Assembly (NCBI RefSeq): GCF_014529535.1
Contig: NW_023503501.1
Location: forward strand, 4,594,150 to 4,658,149
DNA length: 64,000 nt
From: Bradysia coprophila
Taxonomy: Eukaryota; Arthropoda; Insecta; Diptera; Sciaridae
Direction: 5' to 3'
Part shown: piece after piece, positions 14,201 to 26,200 of the stretch
How positions within the stretch are numbered: position 1 is the stretch's first letter
Layout of the letters: every line of letters starts with the position of its first letter
Notes under the pieces: model-generated
The model's input: the letters and a program-made list of their open reading frames with translations, nothing else
What the model was told of the DNA's origin: nothing
The model's database searches: none
Position numbers and translations under genes: made by a program

Positions 14201-17200
14201 GTTATTACCGTTTGGTTTGAAGTGCAGCGTACGTGGACGCATTTGGAGAGCATTTTCATGAGCTCCGAAGACATTCGAAAACAGTTGCCTGTTGATTCGG
14301 AACGTTTTGACGGCATTGATACGGAATTTAAAATTCTCATGGAAGAAATGTCCAAGTCATCGAATGTTGTCCAGTCAACCAATAAGGAGGGTCTCTTCGA
14401 GCGACTGGAAACGCTGCAGAAAGAGCTGACCCTGTGCGAAAAAGCTTTGGCCGAATATTTGGAAACGAAGCGTTTAGCCTTCCCACGATTCTATTTCGTA
14501 TCATCTGCCGATCTGTTGGATATTCTCAGTAATGGAACAGAGCCAACGTTCGTCTGTAAGCATTTAACGAAATTGTTCGATTCAATTGCAAAATTGAACT
14601 TTGTGAAGAGTGCTGAGGGAAAAATTGAAAAATGTGCACTGGGTATGATAGCAAAAGATGGAGAATATGTCGAGTTCAATGAGAGCGCTGACTGTAATGG
14701 GGCGGTGGAAGTGTGGCTGAACAGAGTTCAAGATCGGATGAGATCTAGTTTGCGACTATATATGGGGGATGCGGTGGTGGCCTATGAAGAAAAACCACGC
14801 GAGCAGTGGCTTTTTGATTATCCTGCCCAAGTTTCGCTGTGCGGTACGCAGATTTGGTGGACAACTGAAGTCAACATTGCATTCAGTAGATTGGAAGAGG
14901 TAAGTCATTTGTAGCAGGGCTAGTTTGATTCGAAATTCCGAACATTTTCTTGAAACAATGAAAATTTTGATCGGAAGTTCAACTTCTCCCCTCTGTTGAG
15001 CATTTTATATCAAAAACTCTTTTCACTGTTTCTCTCAACTTGATCGAGAATTATGAGCGATCCCACACATTGACATAATGTAAGATTCAACAAATCCTCT
15101 GTAAAACTAACAGGGTTACGATAACGCAATCAAAGACTACTATAAGAAACAAGTCTACCAGCTGAGTGTGCTGATTTCTCTTCTACTCGGCGAACTAACA
15201 AAAGGTGATCGTCAAAAGATCATGACCATTTGCACAATCGATGTGCACTCTCGAGATGTTGTCAACAAATTCATTCAGTCCAAACTGGAAACGGCATCAG
15301 CATTCCAATGGCAATCACAGTTAAGACATCGCTGGGATGACCAGGAAAACGATTGCTTTGCAAACATTTGCGATGCTCAATTTCTGTACAGTCATGAGTA
15401 TCTGGGTAATACGCCAAGATTGGTCATTACACCCTTGACAGGTACTCAAAGTTCTGACGTTCCTTCTTGTGGATTTTCTAACAAGAAATTTTGTAGATCG
15501 ATGTTACATTACGTTAACGCAGTCGTTGCATTTGGTAATGGGTGGAGGACCAGCAGGTCAGATGTTTTCCTTTTGTCCAATTGGTGTAATAAAAAATTAA
15601 TTTTTCCTACAGGTCCAGCAGGTAAACACATATCAAGGTCTAATGTTTAGGGAATAATTACTAATCGTTGTCTTGACTCAGCACTCAGCTGAACCGGCTG
15701 TTAATTTCTGTTTCATTAATTTTTTCACACTTTTCTAACAGGAACTGGTAAAACGGAAACCACAAAAGATTTGGGGAGAGCTCTTGGTATTATGGTTTAT
15801 GTATTCAATTGCTCCGAACAGATGGATTACAAGGTGAGTTAATTTATGTTTGGTGTCCATAATAGTGTTCTGAAGATTCACAGTGGACGTCAATGATATT
15901 TGTATAGAAAGTTGATCCAGCTATTTACCAGCTGGTCCACTCATAGAAACAAAACTACTTATACGTTCTCATAATAGGGGAATAGTTATATGTACGCGCG
16001 TGGTAGTGATAAAACCATATAAAGACTTATATGACCAGTTTTGTGTGTATGAGTGAACCAGCTGAATCAAATTCGTACACAAATATCAGTGGATCCAACG
16101 CACTTCAAGCAAAAGTGTATCGAGTGATAGCTGCCAAATAGAGTACTATTTTGCATAAAAAAACTTTCCCACATTTGTTTATAGTGATTTGTTTAATGCA
16201 CTGTGCAGGTGCAGTACTCTATTTAGAGTACCACTCATGCTTCAGTTGGCGAATTACTTTATCGTTTATCATGGATCGTTTGTTTACTTTGTGTTTATCT
16301 TGCTGCTCTCTTTGTGTCTGTGAAGAAATGCATAACGAGGTTATTAACTTACTCGTCATATCCACAAAAATGTTTACGAAGTCCAGGGGCTGTTTATAAA
16401 TTACGTTCATGAAGAGTGCAAAGAACTTAGTGACATATTATTGGCCGTGACACTCTTCAAATCCCATTCTTACCATGAGGCCATGATGGCACATTCGATT
16501 TTGAGAACGGACAAAAATATGTCACTAAGTTCTATGAATCTAAGCCGCCATAATTTTTGAGGCGGTTACTGTCACCTTACGTTTTTCAAAAATGATTTTT
16601 TGTAGAAAGGTATCAGCGAAAAAACAATACGAAACGCCCAAACTCTAATTTTAATAATTTGACGGAACTGATCAATTTTGACAGTGAGTAGAAGACGACT
16701 TCAAACAAAGTCCATTCTACTGAAGTAGTTGCTTAATTCGTAAAGGAATAGTATCCTGGGGATTTTTAACAACAACTTTCGCAACTAACTCAAAAGGCTG
16801 CAGAGCACCAAGTATACAGAAAAACATAGATTAAAGCAATTATATTTGACATAGACAATATTCGACTATTACGCTAGGTGCGTTGTTTCAACACAGTTTC
16901 ACAGTTTTTTTTATAGCAGAAGTTAAATGATGAGAAAACAAAACAATAAGAGAATGAAAATCGATTCAGTTATTATTTAAACGAATAAATTTTGCTGCTA
17001 CGGGAAGTCTTACGGGATCCGTGTAGCCCGGCTGTTTCTTTTAGCGCTCTAAGCCATTTGTGATTCATGGCCGAAGAACATTAAAATGTTGGCCGTCCAT
17101 TCGAATATGTTATTATAACTTCTTGATAACAAAAACCCAAACACGAGTTTTGTAAAACAGAACTGATAACAGACGAGATGTTGGGTCGATGAGTCGCCTC

Positions 17201-20200
17201 TGTCAAAATAAACATTTCAATTTGTTGTCATGCTTTGAGATCATCATCGACCGTCATTCATTATTCGGTACGCAGCGAGTTTCGGTGTATAAATTAATAT
17301 AACAACAAGAGAAACAGTAGACTCGAAAGACACAGACAGAAACAATGAACTCGAAATTGTTGCTCCTTTTTTCGTTGACCATAATTTTGTGTTGGCAAAA
17401 TGTGAATTGTGGAGTGATGTCCGACTTCTTTTGTTGGACACTGCGAAACGATAATCCAGGCGCCGATTGGTGTTACGGAGACGAAGGTAATAGAATTTTA
17501 TCGATTCGATGAGTGAAAAGTGATTTTAAATTGATTGTCTTACAGAGGCGAGAGACACGAACTGCCTTCCAGATAAAATACGGAGAACATGGACGGAGCA
17601 TAAGATTATGAATACGATAGCGTGCTACTGCTGTAAATTGCTTTAGAGAACATAATGTTCTCTGCCATGCCATACAAGCTATATATAGCTGAATTATTCT
17701 AAGTTATTATAAAAATTGTCTTGAATAAATTGAATTCACTCGATGAGAATGCAACAATTTTAATAAGCAAAAATTCTTCTCATAGTCACCATTCAACGAA
17801 TCAACGACCGTAATTTTAATAACGGAAGTGTGACAAAATGGTAAAACATCGCAATAGAATAACCTAGAGAATAACCGAATTTATATGCAGATGTTTTACC
17901 AAGCATAGTCTTAAGAAAGACTGTGGCTCTTTTCATTTGGGTCATTTGTTTTGAGATCATCGTCTGCTGAGTCAGTGTGTACATGTCTGCACCCACCAAA
18001 TACACCTCCAGTACCCAAATTATGAAGTTTGCATGAACTTTAACATGTTATCTCGCTAGAAAAATTTCATGTGGAATCTTGGCACAGGAATCGAACTCGA
18101 AATATTTGGGTAACAGGTCAGTACGTGCAACCATTTAGCCATCCAGTTTGATTTGCTTAAATTCATAATTCTTCCACGATTCATGCTAAATTGCAAACAA
18201 AACTGAAAGTAAGTCATTTCAGGAAAGTATTAAGAATGACCAATGGTCTTAGAGTCAAGTTGAAAATACTTTTATCCGCTGACGAAAAGCAATTTTGTTG
18301 ATGTCGGTATGGAGGTCCTTGAAATCTTTTATAATTTGGGTTGCACGTGCCAATGCGATTACAACTGTTTCAAAGGTCACCAGTTCAACTCATTCCAGAT
18401 AGTCTAAGTACTACTTAGTAAGTAGTAAATTTTGTAGACCCATACGAAGTGCTGGGCTATTGTATTTGGAAGCACTTGAAACTCTCCCTTGGAGGTAGTA
18501 GCTCAAGCGAAAAGTGATGGGATAAAATTGTGGGGTGGTCCCAAATTAAGTAATCGAAAGGTCAGGGGTAACTGTCGGAAAATGATTCTTAATAAAAAGT
18601 GTCCGTGGTACTAAAAAGATCGGAAACTGTTTTTAGGTGGTGTTATATCGTTAAATTAATGAAACATTTGAAAGAGAAAAAGGCCCAGAAGGATATTTAG
18701 ATTTTAGACCATGATACAACTAAATTAACGATTTACGACGAGATTCTCTTCGTGAGGAAAATACATGTTCTGAAGCTTGTCGTCAATACAAGCTGATAAC
18801 AAGTGTTTGGAACGTTTCCTTAATTTTCAATAAAAATTTTAAAAAAATTGTCTTGCATTCAAATCACAACTGGATTCATTTACAGTCATGCGGTAACATC
18901 TACAAAGGTCTGGCTCAAACGGGAGCATGGGGATGTTTTGACGAATTCAATCGGATTTCGGTGGAAGTCCTTTCAGTCGTTGCTGTTCAAGTGAAATCCG
19001 TCCAAGATGCAATCAGAGACAAAAAATCCATTTTCAATTTCATGGGGGAAATGATAACATGCGTCCCATCGGTCGGAATTTTCATTACAATGAATCCAGG
19101 TTTCTCATTTTTACAACACTTACTGTTTGAATTGCATATCTAAAGACAATTTTGTGCAGGCTACGCGGGACGGACAGAATTACCCGAAAATTTGAAAGCA
19201 CTTTTCCGACCATGTGCTATGGTTGTACCAGACTTTGAATTGATTTGCGAAATTATGTTGGTGGCAGAAGGGTTCCAGGATGCACGAGTCTTGGCGAGGA
19301 AATTCATTACTTTGTACACTTTGTGCAAAGAATTGCTGAGGTCCGTTTCAGTAATTGAGAATGTTTAGTCCTACGAAAAACAAGGAATTTCTTTTGTAAA
19401 TTTCAGCAAACAGGATCATTATGATTGGGGTCTGAGAGCTATCAAATCTGTATTGGTTGTAGCCGGTAAACAAGTTAAATTAGTTAACTCGATCTGTCTG
19501 GACGACCTTTTATCTTTTATTCAGGTTCATTGAAACGAGGAGATCCAGGTCGGCCCGAAGAGGAAGTACTGATGAGAGCGTTACGAGATTTCAATATACC
19601 AAAAATTGTGACTGACGATATGCCGGTGTTCAGTAGGAACAGTTGATGTGAAGACTTGCCTACCAAAACTATGATTTTTTCCATTACAGTGGGACTGATA
19701 AGCGATCTGTTTCCAGCATTAGATGTGCCCCGAAAACGAGATCAGGACTTTGAGAAAACGGTGAAACAAGCAGCAACCGATTTGCTACTGCAGCCCGAAG
19801 ACAATTTCATTCTGAAAGTCGTACAACTGGAAGAATTGCTGGAAGTCAGGCACTCTGTGTTTATTGTTGGTAATTCAGGGACTGGTAAGACTCAAGTGTG
19901 GAAAACGCTATTTCGAACGTATCAGAACATCAAAAAGAAGCCGGTGTTCAACGATCTCAATCCAAAGGCTGTAACGAACGACGAACTTTTCGGTATAATC
20001 AATCCAGCGACTAGGGAATGGAAGGACGGTCTATTTTCTGTTATAATGAGAGACCAAGCAAATTTGCCGGGTGACAATCCCAAATGGATTATTTTGGATG
20101 GTGACATTGACCCCATGTGGATCGAGAGTTTGAACACCGTCATGGACGATAACAAAGTATTGACTTTGGCCAGTAATGAACGCATAGCATTAAGTCCTAC

Positions 20201-23200
20201 AATGCGCCTTCTATTCGAAATATCGAATCTTCGAACGGCCACGCCAGCAACGGTATCTCGCGCTGGAATATTGTACATAAATCCTCAAGATCTCGGCTGG
20301 AATCCATACGTTTCAAGGTATGATTGCACATGGTGAGCCTATTCAAATAACAATTTCATTCCCCTTCGTTAGTTGGATTGAAACGCGAAAAATTCCATCG
20401 GAAAAATCGAATCTTGTTATCCTATTCGACAAATACATTCCGCCGTGTCTGGACAACATACGAACGAGGTTCAAGAAAATAACTCCCCTTGTTGAAATGG
20501 CTCACGTTCAGATGTTGTGCCATTTACTGGAGTGTCTACTGATACCAGCAAACACTCCCAACGATTGCCCTAAGGAGGTGCATGAATTGTATTTCGTGTT
20601 TTCGTGTGTATGGGCATTCGGTTCAGCAATGTTTCAAGACACAGCCATTGATTATCGTGTTGAGTTCAGTAAATGGTGGGTCAACGAATTTAAATCGGTG
20701 AAATTCCCAGCTGGTGGACTGGTCTTCGACTATTTCATCGACACGGAGACGAAACAATTTGTGACTTGGGGTAAGGAAGTTCACTCTAATTTTGTACTTA
20801 TCTGCAACCTGCTGCTATGTCTCTCTCTTTGCTTTTAGCGGAAAAAGTTCCAAAGTTTGAGTTGGACTCAGACCTTCCCCTTCAAGCCGTTTTGGGTGAG
20901 TTAATATTAACACACCCTCCGATGACTAAATCAAAATTTTGCTCCACCGACAGTTCACACCTCTGAATCCATTCGAATAAGATATTTCCTGGATTTGTTA
21001 ATGGCTAAGAAACATCCAGTGATGCTTGTGGGTAACGCTGGTTGCGGAAAAACAGTTTTGGTGAACGAAAGACTTCAAGGTCTGTCAGAGAACTTTGCGG
21101 TGACCAATGTTCCGTTCAATTTTTACACAACATCCGAAATGTTGCAAAAGATCCTGGAGAAACCTCTGGAAAAGAAGGCGGGACGCAATTATGGTCCGCC
21201 TGGAAACAAAACCATGATTTACTTCATCGACGACATGAACATGCCAGAAGTAAGGAAAGATTGATTGGAATGAGGTACTTTTGCTAGTAGCTTCGTTCAT
21301 TCCAGGTGGATACCTACGGTACGGTACAACCTCACACATTGATACGACAACATCTTGATTACGGTCACTGGTACGACCGAAATCGTTTAACACTCAAGGA
21401 CATCAATCATTGTCAATACGTTGCCTGCATGAATCCCACATCTGGAAGCTTTACGATCAATCCTCGCCTTCAGAGACATTTCAGTGTGTTCGCCGTCAGT
21501 TTTCCATCGGCCGATTCGCTGATGACAATCTATCACTCCATATTGTCGCAGCACTTTGTGAATGCTGAGCAACGATTCAATATTTGCATTACTAAACTGG
21601 CACCGAATATTGTCACCGCATCACTGGCCATACACAATAAAGCGGCGCAAATATTTCTACCAACTGCCGTTAAGTTCCACTACATTTTCAACTTGCGTGA
21701 CCTCAGCAATGTATTCCAGGTGTGAAGAGTCAGCTGGTAAGAGAGAGAAGAATTCAAGTTCTGACGCACTCCGCTCGATTTCAGGGACTTCTATTTAGTA
21801 CAAACGAATGTCTGAACTGTCCCACCGACATGATACGAATTTGGTTACACGAATGCCAGCGAGTCTATGGCGATAAATTGACTGACGACAAGGACATCGA
21901 TAGTTTTACCAAAATGCAAACGGACATTGTGAAGAAATCCTTCGAAGAAATCGACGAGTCGATTGTCTTTGATAAGCCGAACATTTTCTGTCACTTTGCT
22001 GGTGGTATCGGTGAGCCCAAATACATGCCCATCAAGGATTGGGGAGCTTTGACGAAACTGCTGGCAGAAGCACAAAATTCATACAATGACTTGGTGGCTG
22101 CAATGAGTTTGGTATTGTTCGAGGATGCTATGCAGCATGTGTGTAGGTTAGTTAGACGTTCGATATTTGTAGCTTGACTGTTTGAATGTTCGTCCAACCG
22201 AAATACTCTTTTTTAGAATCAATCGAATTCTTGAATCACCTCGTGGAAGTGCTTTACTTGTTGGTGTTGGTGGTAGTGGAAAACAGTCTCTAGCTCGTCT
22301 GGCTGCATTCATTTCCAGTTTAGAGGTGTCACAAATTCAAATGAAAAAGGGCTACGGCATACCGGATCTTAAAATGGAACTTTCGTCGCTGTATCTGAAG
22401 TCTGGTCTGAAAAATGTCGGCATAATGTTTCTGATGACCGATGCACAGATTCCCAACGAACAGTTTCTCGTACTTATAAACGACATGCTGGCATCGGGAG
22501 AAATTCCCGATCTATTTCCCGACGACGAGGTTGAAAACATTATTGCCGGAGTGCGAAACGAAGTGAAAGGAGCCGGTCTTGCTGATACGCGAGAAAATTG
22601 CTGGAAATTCTTCATAGATCGCGTTCGGAAGCAATTGAAGGTTGTCCTATGCTTCTCGCCGGTTGGTTCGACGCTCCGAGTAAGATCGAGAAAATTTCCG
22701 GCCATTATCAACTGTACCTCAATCAATTGGTTCCACGAGTGGCCACAAGAGGCGCTTATGTCGGTTTCATTAAATTTCCTGAGAGATTCGGATCTACCGA
22801 ACGAGTACAAAGATTCGGTAGCTAAATTCATGGCGTACGTGCACACATCGGTGAACACAACGTCTAAGACGTATCTGCAAAATGAGCGACGTTACAATTA
22901 CACCACTCCCAAGTCTTATCTCGAACAAATCAGTCTCTACTCGAAATTGTTGAATCAAAAAATTGTGGAATTGAAAGGGAAGGTAGAGCGGCTGGAAAAT
23001 GGATTGGAAAAGTTACGTAGTACAGCCGAACAGGTTGCTGAATTGAAAAAGACATTGGCTGTGCAGGAAATTGAGTTGAAAGAGAAAAATGATGCTGCCG
23101 ATGCTCTAATTGCCATAGTTGGTATTGAAACGGAAAAGGTGCAGATAGAGAAGGCATTGGCTGATGAGGAGGAGGAAAAGGTTGGATTCATTGCAGAAGA

Positions 23201-26200
23201 GGTGTCCAAAAAACAAAAGGATTGCGAAGAAGATTTGGTTAAAGCCGAACCGGCGTTACTAGCCGCTCAGGAAGCTTTGAATACATTGAATAAAAACAAT
23301 TTGACCGAATTGAAGTCGTTCGGATCTCCTCCAGGTATAACTATGTCCGTAGCTGCGGGTTAATTTTCTCCGTTTTGATATCAAAATCATTTCAGGTGCT
23401 GTTACGAATGTAACATCGGCTGTAATGGTTCTGATGGCGCCTAACGGTAAAATTCCAAAGGACAGAAGTTGGAAGGCAGCGAAGGTTTGTTGCATAAACT
23501 GTTCTGACTCTGTGCGAAAGAAGTTGATTTCATGGTTTTCCATTTAGCTCGTTATGGCTAAGGTTGACGCCTTCCTGGAAGCGTTAATCAACTATGACAA
23601 GGAGAATATCCATCCCGAAGTAATTAAGGCCATCCAGCCGTACTTGAAAGATTCTGAGTTTGAACCGGACTTTATCCGATCGAAATCTGCGGCTGCAGCT
23701 GGCCTCTGTGCGTGGGTAATAAATATCATCAAATTTTATGAAGTGTTCTGCGACGTCGAACCGAAGCGGAAAGCTCTGGCACAAGCTAACGCTGATCTAG
23801 CATCAGCTCAAGACAAATTGGCCGTAATCAAACGGAAAGTTGCGGTGAGTATGACAATCGTGCAAGACATAGGGCAAACATTTCATAACAATTTCCCCTT
23901 TAGTCACTTGAAGAGATGCTGGCCAAACTGACCGCTGACTTTGAGAAGGCCACAGCAGACAAGCTGCGATGTCAGAAAGAAGCTGATGCAACTCAAGCTA
24001 CGATCCAATTAGCTAATCGTTTGGTGGGAGGACTTGCAAGTGAAAATGTTCGATGGGCTGAGGCTGTATCTGAGTTTGTTCTTTAGCTTGAATACGACGG
24101 AGCAGTGATGTTAACGCTCATTTAACGAATTTTAGGTTTATGGCTCAAGGTACGACTCTGCCAGGAGATACTCTTATCATCACTGCATTCATTTCGTATG
24201 TGGGATGCTTTACCAAGCAATTCAGGTTAGACCTACTGAACAAATTATGGCTTCCATATCTACGAGCCTTAGAGCCACCGATTCCAATTACTGAAGGACT
24301 AGATTCGTTGACATTGCTAACTGATGATACAACGATTGCGCTGTGGCAAAATGAAGGGCTGCCTAGCGATCGAATGTCGATAGAAAACGCAACAATCCTG
24401 TCCAATTCAGACCGATGGCCGCTGATGATCGATCCACAGTTGCAGGGTGTCAAGTGGATCAAGCAAAAATATGGCGATGAACTGAAAGTGATACGTTTGG
24501 GTCAGAAGGGTTATTTGGATGTGATCGAACAGGCGCTGAGCAAGGGTCAAACGGTTTTGATTGAGAATATTGGCGAAAATCTTGATCCGGTTCTCGATCC
24601 ATTGATTGGTAGAAATCTGATAAAGAAGGGAAAGTAGGTGATCTGTGTGTGGTTGAGTTGTTGTTGATTTTTTGCTGACATACGTCTTTACAGAGCTATT
24701 AAAATTGGAGACAAGGAAGTGGAGTACAACTCGAATTTTCGACTTATTTTGCATACGAAGCTAGCCAATCCTCACTACAAACCGGAAATGCAAGCCCAGA
24801 CTACACTGATCAATTTCACGGTTACAAGAGATGGATTGGAAGATCAACTGTTAGCGGAGGTTGTTAAAGCCGAACGTCCAGATTTGGAAGAGTTGAAGGT
24901 CTCCGAAAAATGGAATTTTATATTCCGAATCCTGCTGACTTACAGTTCAATTCTGTTGATAGGCTGACCTGACTAAACAACAAAACGATTTCAAAATTAT
25001 GCTGAAAGGATTAGAAGACGATCTTCTATCGCGACTCTCTTCCGCCGGTGGAAATATTTTAGGGGACACTGCCCTAGTTGAGAATTTAGAAACGACCAAA
25101 AAAACAGCAGCTGAAATTGAAGAGAAGGTGACGAGATGCCTTACCTTTGCGTAGTCGCTGTCCTAATTGTTTTTCCTCAGGTTGCCGAAGCGAAAATAAC
25201 TTCTCAAGAAATCGATGTGGCAAGAGAATACTATCGTCCGGCTGCTGCCAGAGCCAGTTTGCTTTATTTCATCTTGAATGATCTGAACACAATCAATCCG
25301 ATCTACCAGTTTTCTTTGAAGGTATGCAGACCGTTGGGATTGCTCAATTTATGTTGTTAAATCAATACTCCTTCGCAGGCCTTCAGTGTCGTTTTTAACA
25401 AGGCCATAGCAAAAGCAGAACCCGCTGAAGAAGTTGCAGCACGAGTGTCAAATTTAATCGACTGCATTTCATTTTCCGTTTATCAGTACACAACAAGGGG
25501 CTTGTTTGAATGCGACAAATTAATATTCGCCTGCCAAATGGCCTTTCAGGTAAAGTGAAGTGAATAATCCGATGAAATACTCGTCGATTGACCAGGAAAC
25601 CAAATCCAGATTTTGTTGATGAGCGAAGAGATTTCAACGGCTGAACTGGACTTCCTTCTACGTTTTCCCATCAAACCGCATGTTACTAGTCCCGTTGACT
25701 TTCTCACAAACACTTCGTGGGGTGGAATTTGCAGTTTATCGGCGAAAGACGAATTCCGTAATCTTGATCGGGACATCGAAACATCGTCGAAGCGTTGGAA
25801 AAAACTCATCGAGTCCGAGTGTCCCGAAAAGGAGAAATTTCCGCAAGAATGGAAAAATAAAACTCCGCTCCAAAGGTTGTGCATGATGAGAGCTCTCCGA
25901 CCCGATCGGATGACATATGCCGTGGCGTAGGTTTTGATTCGGTTGTTTAAACAGAACCACAAATGAGCTTGCGATGCTTTTCCCACGTTTAGGAATTTTA
26001 TTGAAGAGAAACTTGGACCAAAGTATGTCGAAAACCGAACCATGGAATTCGCCAAGTCGTTCGAAGAAACCAGCCCATCGACACCGATATTCTTCATTTT
26101 ATCACCGGGTGTCAATCCACTGAAAGATGTCGAACAATTGGGAGTCAAAATGGGCTACACATTGGACAAAGGCAATTTCTACAATGTGTCTTTGGGTCAA

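Larger units (their letters stand above)
15834..18885 (+). other. dynein intron 19 (3.05 kb) with nested gene and element cluster
   Basis: Splits AAA1 of the dynein between DYK (ends 15833) and SCGNIYKG (starts 18886). In order it holds a foldback element (15894-16088), a TIR element (16096-16249), a further TIR element (16422-16533), a secreted-peptide gene (17345-17646) and a tRNA-like SINE relic (~18083-18146). The remaining sequence has no recognised content. Confidence 0.75.

Noticed and set aside
18083-18146. Intact tRNA gene on the minus strand
   Set aside because: A and B boxes are present, but the acceptor and T stems do not pair and the 3' side continues into non-tRNA sequence, so it is listed as a SINE relic.
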